Positions 1 through 5,475 are shown, numbered from the stretch's first letter. The stretch: DNA of 9,878 nucleotides from JAMCZC01 sp964364925 (GCA_964364925.1 CAYIOB010000027.1:1-9878); one strand, 5' to 3'. The notes: a model not told the origin generated them from the letters alone. Numbers and translations: made by a program.

Positions 1-58
1 AGGAGAGAAGTTTATCCTGAGAGGAATCGAAGGAAGTCCTCTTTCCCCGACAAAATAT
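1..58. repeat. Possible degenerate dispersed repeat downstream of the carboxypeptidase gene
   Basis: This short stretch lies beyond the stop of the minus-strand carboxypeptidase gene. It contains TCCTGAG..TCGAAGGA (about 16-36), which resembles the TCCTGAGCGnAGTCGAAGGA palindrome dispersed in many bacterial genomes, but with an altered centre. A second small imperfect palindrome, AGGAAGTCCT, follows at once. No T-run follows on the minus strand, so an intrinsic terminator cannot be claimed. The resemblance is from memory. Confidence 0.25.
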
Positions 59-1033
59 TTACCCGTGAGGAGGCGGGTTTATGCCTTGTTCTTTAAGTCC
101 GTAATCCAATAATTCTTTCATTTCTTCACGCCTATTTTGGCTTCCTAAAATCACTCCAATTATCCGATGGCCTTCATAATCCAAATATGTAACAAGACAA
201 AACCCTGCTTCCGGAGTATAACCTGTTTTTACACCCTTAACGCCGGGATAACTTGTTAATAAATTAGTTTCGTTTTCCAGATAAAACGCCTTATGCGTAT
301 CGGTTTGAGGAATTGTGTAACCAAAAGTAGATACAATCTCTCTGAATAAAGGAAATTTTGTTAAAGCATATTCTGTTATTACGATTAAATCGTAGGAGGT
401 TGTATATTGATTCCCATCTCCTTCAAGTCCTGTTGGATTAGTAAAGTTTGTATCCGAAAGTCCGAGAGCTTTGGCTTTATCATTCATTGCTTTTATAAAG
501 GCAGTTCTTCCGTCTTTATAATTAGCGGCAAGTGTTTCGGCAGCGTCGTTACCCGAAACCAATATAAGCCCGTACAGTAACTCTTTTAAAGATAGGACTT
601 CTCCCTCTGAAAGCCCCATTGAGTTTTCTCCTACTAAATCCGCTTTACTAACAATATATTTATCATCTGATTTTTTATTTTCCAGGGCTACGATTGCGGT
701 CATTATTTTTGTTAAAGACGCCATCGGCAGTTTTTCTTTTGGATTTTTTGCATACAAAACTTTCTTCGCTGTTAAATCATATAAAAGAACAGATTTACCT
801 TCGATTTCCGGCTTTTTAATATTTGAAAACGCGATATTATCAAGAAGCGGAAGCCATAAATTAAGCGTTGAAACTTGGCCGTTTGCATGAAGAGTTAAAA
901 AGTTTGGAATGGGGGAGAGAATAGTTTGTTTTTGCCCGGAAGCTATAAAATACGGCCTCAAAGCAATTAAAAGACTCGTACCCAAAAACCCTAAAAAGAG
1001 TAAAACGAACAGGATTTTACTCATTTTGCGCAT
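59..1033 (-). CDS. Membrane-anchored D-alanyl-D-alanine carboxypeptidase (peptidase S11)
   Basis: Enzymes of this family remove the terminal D-alanine from peptidoglycan pentapeptides outside the membrane and so control cross-linking. The 324-residue protein has a hydrophobic segment at about 7-25 (signal anchor, or uncleaved signal peptide), a linker, and one S11 catalytic domain. All three active-site motifs are present: S106-L-T-K109 (nucleophile and general base), S160-G-N162, and K269-T-G271. The chain stops soon after the catalytic domain, so the C-terminal beta domain and amphipathic anchor of E. coli PBP5 are missing; the N-terminal helix probably does the anchoring. The start at 1033 is supported by a -10-like TAGAAT ending 8 bases before the ATG; a second ATG at 1024 (M4) is possible. 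It is divergent from the EF-Tu-like gene, with about 90 bases between. Family assignment is firm; the exact paralogue (dacA, dacF or other) cannot be decided. Confidence 0.93.
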   Translation of the reverse strand: MRKMSKILFVLLFLGFLGTSLLIALRPYFIASGQKQTILSPIPNFLTLHANGQVSTLNLWLPLLDNIAFSNIKKPEIEGKSVLLYDLTAKKVLYAKNPKEKLPMASLTKIMTAIVALENKKSDDKYIVSKADLVGENSMGLSEGEVLSLKELLYGLILVSGNDAAETLAANYKDGRTAFIKAMNDKAKALGLSDTNFTNPTGLEGDGNQYTTSYDLIVITEYALTKFPLFREIVSTFGYTIPQTDTHKAFYLENETNLLTSYPGVKGVKTGYTPEAGFCLVTYLDYEGHRIIGVILGSQNRREEMKELLDYGLKEQGINPPPHG

Positions 1034-1041
1034 AGGTTTAT

Positions 1042-1047
1042 ATTCTA
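1042..1047 (-). promoter_or_regulatory. -10 element of the carboxypeptidase gene (leaderless geometry)
   Basis: The minus strand reads TAGAAT, then 8 bases, then the ATG at 1033. No purine-rich Shine-Dalgarno sequence precedes the start and no convincing -35 is seen. Initiation at the usual distance would place the first transcribed base at or beside the start codon. Confidence 0.5.
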
Positions 1048-1060
1048 CCGATTTATTTTG

Positions 1061-1089
1061 TTGAAGGAAAGAGGTTAATTTGGTATCAT
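1061..1089 (+). promoter_or_regulatory. Promoter of the EF-Tu-like gene (-35 and extended -10)
   Basis: TTGAAG (1061-1066), a 17-base spacer, then TATCAT (1084-1089) preceded by TGG, which makes an extended -10. It lies back to back with the minus-strand carboxypeptidase promoter. It would give a 5' leader of about 25 bases carrying the Shine-Dalgarno sequence. Confidence 0.55.
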
Positions 1090-1107
1090 TAAACGATAGG
1101 GCTTGTA

Positions 1108-1117
1108 AAGGGGGTGA
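1108..1117 (+). promoter_or_regulatory. Strong Shine-Dalgarno sequence that fixes the GTG start at 1123
   Basis: AAGGGGGTGA pairs along its whole length with the 16S 3' end (usual complement AAGGAGGTGA), using one G-U pair. It ends 5 bases before GTG at 1123. An upstream in-frame GTG at 1114 lies inside this sequence and is therefore an unlikely start. This is the only clear Shine-Dalgarno sequence before a gene in the window. Confidence 0.75.
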
Positions 1118-1122
1118 GATTT

Positions 1123-1374
1123 GTGGCGAATAAAGATTTGGTTGGTAAGGTAATCCATTACTACGACAAAATTGGAGTTGCCGTTATAAAGCTTGAAAAA
1201 TCTTTAAAAGTTGGAGATAAAGTTAACTTTGTGCATGGCGAGAATAGTTTTGAGCAAACAATTGAATCAATGCAGCTTGAACACGTTCAGGTTCAAGGAG
1301 GCAAAAAAGGACACGAAGTTGCGGTAAAAGTTGATAAAGAAGCAAGATCGGGGACATTGGTTAATTTAGCATAA
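1123..1374 (+). CDS. Stand-alone EF-Tu domain 2-like beta-barrel protein (translation elongation factor-like)
   Basis: The 83-residue protein begins MANKDLVGKV and looks like a single small beta barrel of the EF-Tu domain 2 type. It has a first strand LVGKVIHYYDKIGVAVIKL, then SLKVGDKVNFV, then a second half with GGKKGHEVAVKV and a closing GTLVNLA. The K-x-G-D-K-V and G-H-E-V-A-V-K-V pieces match the barrel that also closes U32-family peptidases and that occurs alone in CPR bacteria and archaea. There is no GTPase domain, so it is not an elongation factor; RNA or ribosome binding is a guess from the fold. The GTG at 1123 is preferred over GTG 1114 because of the Shine-Dalgarno spacing. It appears monocistronic: tRNA-Gln follows after 74 bases. 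Confidence 0.75.
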   Translation: MANKDLVGKVIHYYDKIGVAVIKLEKSLKVGDKVNFVHGENSFEQTIESMQLEHVQVQGGKKGHEVAVKVDKEARSGTLVNLA

Positions 1375-1400
1375 ATTTCAATACACCTGAGTCATCAATG

Positions 1401-1427
1401 GGAGATCGTCCTCTAAAAGGGCTCTCC
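1401..1427 (+). other. Stem-loop between the EF-Tu-like gene and tRNA-Gln
   Basis: GGAGA (1401-1405) pairs with TCTCC (1423-1427), with a possible inner CCT/AGG pairing. No T-run follows, so this is not a standard terminator. It may separate or process the upstream mRNA and the tRNA. Confidence 0.3.
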
Positions 1428-1448
1428 GCTAGGAAATGATGTAATCAA

Positions 1449-1522
1449 TGCCGGGTCGTCTAATGGTAGGACGGTAGTCTTTGGAGCTACCTATTTTGGT
1501 TCGAATCCAAGCCCGGCAGCCA
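1449..1522 (+). tRNA. trnQ: tRNA-Gln (anticodon TTG), CCA encoded
   Basis: A full cloverleaf can be drawn. The acceptor stem TGCCGGG/CCCGGCA has the U1-A72 pair typical of bacterial tRNA-Gln. The D arm is GTCTAATGGTAGGAC. The anticodon stem GTAGT/GCTAC carries loop CTTTGGA, giving anticodon TTG, which reads CAA and CAG. The T arm is TTTGG-TTCGAAT-CCAAG. The discriminator is G73, followed by an encoded CCA. No -10 box is seen at the right distance, so it may be transcribed with the upstream gene. Confidence 0.93.
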
Positions 1523-1524
1523 AG

Positions 1525-1598
1525 TAGGGCATCCCAAGGTAACCGGAATGCCTATTTAGGTTGATGGAGGCTTGCTAAACTCCTTAAATCTTCATCAA
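1525..1598 (+). other. Two imperfect stem-loops downstream of tRNA-Gln
   Basis: TAGGGCAT (1525-1532) pairs with ATGCCTA (1548-1554) with one bulged G. TTGATG (1561-1566) pairs with CATCAA (1593-1598), with inner GGAG/CTCC. Neither is followed by a T-run. Processing or 3'-end structure of the tRNA transcript is possible. Confidence 0.25.
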
Positions 1599-1621
1599 AC
1601 TCTCGGACTGTTTAAATTCGT

Positions 1622-1645
1622 CTAGAATTCGGATAATGAATCTAG
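1622..1645 (+). terminator. Weak candidate terminator at the end of the tRNA-Gln transcript
   Basis: CTAGAATTC (1622-1630) pairs with GAATCTAG (1638-1645) with one bulged A and a 7-base loop, followed by GGGTTTTAA on the plus strand. It overlaps the stop codon of the minus-strand dehydrogenase gene. The stem is A+T-rich and the T-run is only four bases, so support is weak. Confidence 0.25.
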
Positions 1646-2472
1646 GGTTTTAATAGGGGAATAATTTGGCCAGTCCTATTGGCGGCATGGTCCGATGCTA
1701 AAAACACTACGTGCTCTGCTACTTCTTCGGGGGTTAGTGCCCTTTCGCTTTGCGTTGCAGTCAGAAGGGCTGACCGTTGCTGAATAGTTAGATCAGAGGT
1801 TAAAGAGGTTTCAACAAGACCGGGCGCTACTGCATTAACTCGTATACCTACTCCTTGATATTCGGCAGCCAGGGTTTTTGTAAGTGCGTTGATAGCTCCT
1901 TTAGATGCAGAATAATTAGCTTGTCCGGGACTTCCTTCACTCGCAACACTTGAAGTAAAGACAATTGCTCCACCTCTAGGACGTTGTTTTATCATTTGCT
2001 TAATTGCTTCTTTTGCCACCCGAGCTGGTCCAAAAAAGTTAGCTTCCATAACCCCTCGCATTTGTAAATCACCCATTCTTACAAATAATCCGTCATCACG
2101 TATACCCGCATTATTTATCAAGATATCCAGGCGTCCAAATTCTTGAACAGTTCCCCTAATAAGTGCTTCAGCTGTATCTTCATCGGTAATGTCTCCAGGA
2201 ATCCATAAGGCTTTTGTTCCCGTCCTTCTCCCTATATCTTGTAATTCATCTACTAATGCAACTGCCTTATCTTGACTATTAGGTCTTGAGTTAATTACTA
2301 TTCCAAAAGCGCCAAGCCCTGCAAATCTTCTGGCAGTTGCAGCGCCAATACCCCGGCTTGCACCTGTTATTAGCACAACTTTGCCGGTGAACTCATTTTC
2401 TCTAAATTCCACAGGCCTTTCCGGAGGATTGCCAAATCTTGATAAATCGGCTAGTGTTGCGCGTTCTGACAT
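1642..2472 (-). CDS. Short-chain dehydrogenase/reductase, FabG-like
   Basis: This 276-residue classical SDR should catalyse NAD(P)H-dependent interconversion of a ketone and an alcohol in the cytoplasm; the substrate is unknown. Visible motifs are the Rossmann glycine motif T36-G-A-S-R-G-I-G43, N62-S-R64 after the second strand (basic residue, favours NADPH), G93-D94 before helix 4, N120-N-A-G123, the active-site N144, S174/S175, Y187-S-A-S-K191, and the P217-G218 cofactor turn. Two features are unusual: an extra stretch of about 25 residues before the Rossmann fold, and an end at GQIIPLLKP where FabG-type enzymes usually continue with a DGG motif. Sampled 60-base stretches are about 47-55% G+C against about 22-38% in sampled neighbouring genes, which suggests transfer. 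FabG activity in fatty-acid synthesis is not shown; no fab genes are nearby. The ATG at 2472 is the only good start. Confidence 0.9.
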   Translation of the reverse strand: MSERATLADLSRFGNPPERPVEFRENEFTGKVVLITGASRGIGAATARRFAGLGAFGIVINSRPNSQDKAVALVDELQDIGRRTGTKALWIPGDITDEDTAEALIRGTVQEFGRLDILINNAGIRDDGLFVRMGDLQMRGVMEANFFGPARVAKEAIKQMIKQRPRGGAIVFTSSVASEGSPGQANYSASKGAINALTKTLAAEYQGVGIRVNAVAPGLVETSLTSDLTIQQRSALLTATQSERALTPEEVAEHVVFLASDHAANRTGQIIPLLKP

Positions 2473-2482
2473 GTTGAAGCGT

Positions 2483-2488
2483 AGGATA
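2483..2488 (-). promoter_or_regulatory. Candidate -10 of the dehydrogenase gene
   Basis: The minus strand reads TATCCT, then 10 bases, then the ATG at 2472. This would leave a leader of about three bases. There is no Shine-Dalgarno sequence. A further TATATT lies upstream, so the choice of box is uncertain. Confidence 0.3.
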
Positions 2489-2536
2489 CATCAATATAAT
2501 GCCTAAATCAAGGTTCGATAAATTAATTTCTCAAAT

Positions 2537-2578
2537 ACCGCTATAATGACTAATTGGGTCTAGACCGGTATGTTTAGC
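2537..2578 (+). repeat. Intergenic GGTC-palindrome repeat, copy 1 of 3
   Basis: This is the most diverged copy of a block of about 42 bases. It reads ACCGC-TATAAT-8 bases-GGGTCTAGACCGGTATG-TTTAGC. The core TGGGTCyrGACCGGTATG is the same in all three copies apart from the central two bases. Differences from copies 2 and 3 in the right part are all C-to-T changes (CTCAGC to TTTAGC). It lies between the dehydrogenase and the four-helix membrane protein. Confidence 0.8.
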
Positions 2579-2687
2579 AAACTCTATTTGATCGGAAGCG
2601 ATGGTTATTAGCAATTGAGAATATTAGATATGTCATATATTATTAAAATTTCTAATTTATACCCTAAGCTTCTTCCCAACCCGAATA

Positions 2688-2696
2688 TGGTATAGT
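2688..2696 (+). promoter_or_regulatory. Extended -10 that decides the start of the membrane protein
   Basis: TGGTATAGT, with hexamer TATAGT at 2691-2696, then 8 bases, then ATG at 2705. An in-frame TTG at 2696 overlaps the hexamer and so cannot be part of the expected transcript. Confidence 0.5.
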
Positions 2697-2704
2697 TGAG
2701 CTAT

Positions 2705-3082
2705 ATGATCTCAGAGTTTTGGATTATTCTCACATTCGTTACTCCAGTTATCTCTTATCTATTGAGTAGTAAGATAAGAGCTCTCATAACAAAATATTCG
2801 CATAAAGGATTCATATATCTTGCCGCACTACTGACATCTATTTTCCTTTCTCGATTTATCATTTTTTTATTTTTCTTTGCATTTCAGTCAAAATCATCTA
2901 TGCAAAACATTATATTTCTGTCATCTTTTATTTTTTGGTTGCTGGCTAGTAAGTTAATTAGTAAAATTTATAAAATCGATAATAATGATATTGCTTTGTT
3001 AATAATATTGAATTTTGGAGAAATTACATGGTTAATCTTTGTCTTGGCAGTTATTTCGCAATTTTATCCTTTAGGTTTTTAA
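2705..3082 (+). CDS. Hypothetical four-helix membrane protein (orphan)
   Basis: I do not recognise this 125-residue protein. Four hydrophobic segments lie at about 4-21, 36-60, 69-86 and 96-118, joined by short loops with lysines and arginines (KIRALITKYSHK at 23-34, KLISKIYK at 83-90). No cysteine pairs, histidine clusters or known motifs are visible. The start at ATG 2705 is chosen over TTG 2696 because the extended -10 box ends 8 bases before it. The gene sits alone between repeat copies 1 and 2, which run in the same direction as the gene. Sequence is A+T-rich, unlike the dehydrogenase next to it. A cargo gene of a repeat-bounded segment, or a small holin-like or immunity-like membrane protein, would both fit, but nothing in the sequence proves either. 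Confidence 0.6.
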   Translation: MISEFWIILTFVTPVISYLLSSKIRALITKYSHKGFIYLAALLTSIFLSRFIIFLFFFAFQSKSSMQNIIFLSSFIFWLLASKLISKIYKIDNNDIALLIILNFGEITWLIFVLAVISQFYPLGF

Positions 3083-3105
3083 TTAAAACATTGAGGTGTT
3101 GTAAT

Positions 3106-3146
3106 CAGTTATAATAACTAAATGGGTCCAGACCGGTATGCTCAGC
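3106..3146 (+). repeat. Intergenic GGTC-palindrome repeat, copy 2 of 3
   Basis: It reads TATAAT (3110-3115), 8 bases, then GGGTCCAGACCGGTATG-CTCAGC. It lies 24 bases after the stop of the membrane protein and about 140 bases from the 3' end of the minus-strand HTH gene. From its ATG (3122) a 29-codon reading frame runs through the repeat, but the other copies stop after 6 and 9 codons. Confidence 0.85.
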
Positions 3147-3282
3147 ACGATTGTACTCGATCGATTCTAAACTATCAAAATGGTCGCACAATTCAAGATG
3201 TCCGACAATAAATAGTTCCCGTTTTGGGTATTTGAATCAATATAAATGTTTTATATAAGGTTTTGTTCCACGCATATCGATC

Positions 3283-4188
3283 TCACCCAACTCTTGCGAG
3301 AGCAATGGAAAATTTATCCAGCAATATCTGTATATTGTCAACGGTAATTTCTCCAGTAAAATATTTTCGCAATCTAGCGATCTCTCCAAAACTAATGACG
3401 CCAGTAGCTAATATATCTGAATCGATATGATTTAGTTGAAATGCTTGCCAGAGTTCATAATCATATAAATCTATACTTCTGACTCTTTGTTGTTGTTTTT
3501 TACTCATGCCCGCAATTTGTTGCTTTCTCCACTTTCCCAACGGTAAGAGTTCTTGTCTTTTAGCAGCTTTTTGTCTCTCTTCAGGGTTTGCGTATCTATC
3601 AATCATGTGTTGCCTTAGAGCCTCTCTTAGCTGGGGATTATTTTCGTATCTTTTTTTTTGCGAATTAGTCATTTTTATTCTTACTGCTTTTGGTGGACTT
3701 TTACCTTTGCGCTCTCGAGAAAACCTTTCGTAAATAGCTTTTTGTTTTGGTGTTTGCGCAATAGCCTGCTGTGTGTCCCTATTTATTCTTCTTTGCTCTG
3801 GGTTTTGATATCTTCTTCTTTGTCCTTCGCTCATTTTAGCCCTTTCCTCGTCGGTAGGATGTCCAAGAGCCTGAAAAATTACAGTCAATGGGTATTTTTC
3901 TTGCAGCTTTTCGGACGCACTTTCCCAAACTTCCAATAATTGTTTATTGTAAATAGCGCTTACAGTTGAAGTTGATATATCAAGCGTATCTGCCAAGGAT
4001 GCATAGCTTTTCGGGTTTACTATGTCAGAATGCGTGAACAAAACATATGCGCTCTTAGGGTCTAATTTCTCAACTAAATCAGGCTTTTCCCTTATCGCTG
4101 AGCCTAAAAAATTTACTGCAACAATTCTGGATGGTCTGCTCTTTTTTGCAGGTCCTTTATCTTGATACGCGCTTCTTTCTGCTGTCAT
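3283..4188 (-). CDS. HTH DNA-binding protein with basic RYxNPExR repeats (homing-nuclease-associated type)
   Basis: The exact family is not recognised. The 301-residue protein has a basic N-terminus, then a helix-turn-helix at about 58-88 (SYASLADTLDISTSTVSAIY core). From about 113 to 237 comes a long, highly charged helical region with three repeats built on RxYxNPEQR: R124-R-R-Y127-Q-N-P-E, K179-R-Y181-E-N-N-P and D198-R-Y-A-N-P-E-E-R205. Similar repeats occur in NUMOD-like DNA-binding modules beside HNH and GIY-YIG homing nucleases. The C-terminal part (about 239-298) has another HTH-like helical pattern. No HNH, GIY-YIG or recombinase catalytic motif is visible, so it should bind rather than cut DNA, unless the nuclease is unrecognised. 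The ATG at 4188 follows a -10 box by 8 bases. It lies between repeat copies 2 and 3, which may be its target sites (inference). Confidence 0.65.
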   Translation of the reverse strand: MTAERSAYQDKGPAKKSRPSRIVAVNFLGSAIREKPDLVEKLDPKSAYVLFTHSDIVNPKSYASLADTLDISTSTVSAIYNKQLLEVWESASEKLQEKYPLTVIFQALGHPTDEERAKMSEGQRRRYQNPEQRRINRDTQQAIAQTPKQKAIYERFSRERKGKSPPKAVRIKMTNSQKKRYENNPQLREALRQHMIDRYANPEERQKAAKRQELLPLGKWRKQQIAGMSKKQQQRVRSIDLYDYELWQAFQLNHIDSDILATGVISFGEIARLRKYFTGEITVDNIQILLDKFSIALARVG

Positions 4189-4196
4189 AGCATGAG

Positions 4197-4225
4197 AGTA
4201 TAATTACTTATCTAGTTCAAATCAA
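4197..4225 (-). promoter_or_regulatory. Promoter of the HTH gene (leaderless geometry)
   Basis: On the minus strand, TTGATT (4225-4220), a 17-base spacer, TATACT (4202-4197), then 8 bases to the ATG at 4188. There is no Shine-Dalgarno sequence. Confidence 0.55.
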
Positions 4226-4380
4226 GTCAATTTAGATATTCAATCTTTGATAAAAACACCACATATTTTATATAGGGATAGGGCATCCCACATTCTCCAT
4301 AAATGAATTAATGCTTTTTTTGTAAATTTTGAAGCAACATCATCATTGAAACACCCCTTTTATACTGTCTCATTTGTTTC

Positions 4381-4404
4381 ACCTGCCTCGCCGGCAAGGC
4401 GGGT
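4381..4404. repeat. REP-like stem-loop
   Basis: CCTGCCT (4382-4388) pairs with AGGCGGG (4397-4403), including one G-T pair. The loop contains the palindrome GCCGGC. This G+C-rich unit stands out in an A+T-rich gap and resembles dispersed palindromes common in CPR genomes. The family link is from memory; no second copy is in this window. Confidence 0.45.
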
Positions 4405-4456
4405 TTAGCCTCAAAAGCTAGACGCCACTTCGAAGAAGCAAGTACTCTTGGGGTGC

Positions 4457-4498
4457 ACCGCTATAGTGATATAATGGGTCCGGACCGGTATGCTCAGC
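4457..4498 (+). repeat. Intergenic GGTC-palindrome repeat, copy 3 of 3
   Basis: It reads ACCGC-TATAGT (4462-4467), 8 bases, then GGGTCCGGACCGGTATG-CTCAGC. Upstream it shares ACCGCTATArTGA with copy 1, and downstream CTCAGC with copy 2. Its palindrome is perfect (GGTCCGGACC). It lies 90 bases before the matrixin gene, in the same orientation as the other copies. Confidence 0.85.
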
Positions 4499-4550
4499 TG
4501 TAATTACGAAGTCAGTCGCCTCATGCGATAAGCAGTTCTATTATCCTGTC

Positions 4551-4579
4551 TTGCGTTAAGTGTAAAGTTTTTCTACAAT
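4551..4579 (+). promoter_or_regulatory. Promoter of the matrixin gene (leaderless geometry)
   Basis: TTGCGT (4551-4556), a 17-base spacer, TACAAT (4574-4579), then 8 bases to the ATG at 4588. There is no Shine-Dalgarno sequence. Confidence 0.55.
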
Positions 4580-4587
4580 AAATCTTA

Positions 4588-5475
4588 ATGAGGAAATTTC
4601 TTCAAGTTTTTTCTGTTTTACTGATCGGAATAATTATCCTTTATGTTGTAAGCCCGCTTCTTTCCGGTTTTGCTGATAAATACCTTACTTATTCTGCTTG
4701 CGATAAGCCGGTTTACTATCGCATAGGTACCGTTGATCCCCGTTTCAACGTTCCGGAGCAGGATTTTTTAGATGACGTCCAAAGCTCAGCCACAGCTTGG
4801 AACCTAGCGTGGGGGGAAAAGCTGCTTGCTTACAGTAATTCTCCAAAGGCATTGAGTATAAACCTTGTCTATGATAATCGTCAAAAAGTTAAAGATGAGG
4901 TAAATGAGCTTGAAGTAAATATTAAAGGAGAAGATCAATCCCTTAAGGCTAAGATAGCCGATTACGAAGCAAGAGTTGCAAAATTTCAACAAGGGGCAAG
5001 GAGCTTGAATGAACGAATTGTCCAGTTAAACGTGCGGGGGGGTGCTACTTTTGAGGAATACGATAAGTTCATAAAAGAACAAAAAGATTTAGAAACAGAA
5101 GCGGCGCAACTTAATGCTATTGCCAAAAATCTAAACAGATCGACTGATTTATACAATTCCGAGGTAGCCAATCTTAATCAAGCTATTGATAATTTTAAGG
5201 CAGTTCTTTCAGTTAAACCGGAGGAAGGACTTTATGATCCATCGTTAAACAGAATTGATATTTACTTTAACAATTCTAAAGAGGAATTAGTACGCACAAT
5301 CATGCATGAATTGGGGCACTCATTAGGCCTTGGACACTTACCGGATAAAAATGCTGTTATGTATTCGAGAACCAATCAAGTAGTAAAACTTTCCCCTGCC
5401 GATATAAAGGCGCTTAATTATCTTTGCCGAAGGCAAAGCATTCCAGAGCTAATAAAGCAAAATTTTTCAAGATAA
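4588..5475 (+). CDS. Membrane-anchored matrixin-like zinc metalloprotease with inserted coiled coil
   Basis: This 295-residue protein has an N-terminal hydrophobic segment (about 7-27), so the rest should lie outside the membrane. The zinc motif of the metzincins is complete, H240-E-L-G-H244-S-L-G-L-G-H250: three zinc-binding histidines and catalytic E241. The Met-turn follows at V257-M258-Y, then LSPADIKALNYL (268-279), the usual last helix of M10 matrixins. The first half of the domain is recognisable at 41-96 (VYYRIG, then A68..W71, then LSINLVY). Between the two halves, about 98-210 is a charged, heptad-rich coiled coil rather than the short loop of normal matrixins. Cysteines C38 and C280 lie at the two ends of the domain and could form a disulphide. 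There is no pro-peptide cysteine switch. The substrate is unknown. The start is supported by a -10 box 8 bases upstream. Confidence 0.85.
   Translation: MRKFLQVFSVLLIGIIILYVVSPLLSGFADKYLTYSACDKPVYYRIGTVDPRFNVPEQDFLDDVQSSATAWNLAWGEKLLAYSNSPKALSINLVYDNRQKVKDEVNELEVNIKGEDQSLKAKIADYEARVAKFQQGARSLNERIVQLNVRGGATFEEYDKFIKEQKDLETEAAQLNAIAKNLNRSTDLYNSEVANLNQAIDNFKAVLSVKPEEGLYDPSLNRIDIYFNNSKEELVRTIMHELGHSLGLGHLPDKNAVMYSRTNQVVKLSPADIKALNYLCRRQSIPELIKQNFSR

Larger units (their letters stand above)
4189..4587. other. Gene-free stretch with promoters, palindromes and repeat copy 3
   Basis: No credible reading frame is present. The left edge holds the promoter of the HTH gene. About 4210-4380 is A+T-rich with no feature I can name. 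4381-4459 is a palindrome-rich strip: a CCTGCCT/AGGCGGG stem-loop, CTTCGAAG (4428-4435), CAAG/CTTG, and the perfect palindrome GGTGCACC (4452-4459), which runs into repeat copy 3. The right edge holds the promoter of the matrixin gene. Confidence 0.6.

Noticed and set aside
3122..3211. A 29-codon frame beginning MGPDRYAQ from the ATG inside repeat copy 2, with a -10-like box 6 bases upstream
   Set aside because: The same frame stops after 9 codons in copy 3 and after 6 in copy 1 (which has TTG). Differences are not synonymous, while the DNA palindrome is kept, so a conserved peptide is unlikely.
3283..3285. Possible use of TGA as a sense codon, as in some CPR lineages
   Set aside because: TGA ends the HTH gene at a sensible C-terminus and all tryptophans in the proteins are TGG; nothing suggests recoding.
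3506..3939. Open frames on the plus strand opposite the HTH gene
   Set aside because: They lie wholly antisense to a well-supported gene, are rich in Cys, Ser and Phe from its basic codons, and have no promoter or start signal.
1525..4290. Shared 12-mer TAGGGCATCCCA at 1525-1536 and 4279-4290
   Set aside because: One or more shared 12-mers are expected by chance in a window of this size, and the flanks do not match.
2537..4498. The repeats as integron attC sites or a CRISPR array
   Set aside because: Spacings are about 570 and 1350 bases with genes between, so no CRISPR. The paired core sites of attC are not visible and there is no integron integrase in the window.
4479..4560. Repeat copy 3 as a tRNA or tRNA fragment (GCTCAGCTG resembles a D arm)
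   Set aside because: No T arm with GTTCRA, no anticodon stem and no closing acceptor strand follow, and copies 1 and 2 lose the resemblance.
4804..5171. Open frames on the minus strand opposite the matrixin gene
   Set aside because: They fall within the coiled-coil coding region of a clear gene and have no independent support.
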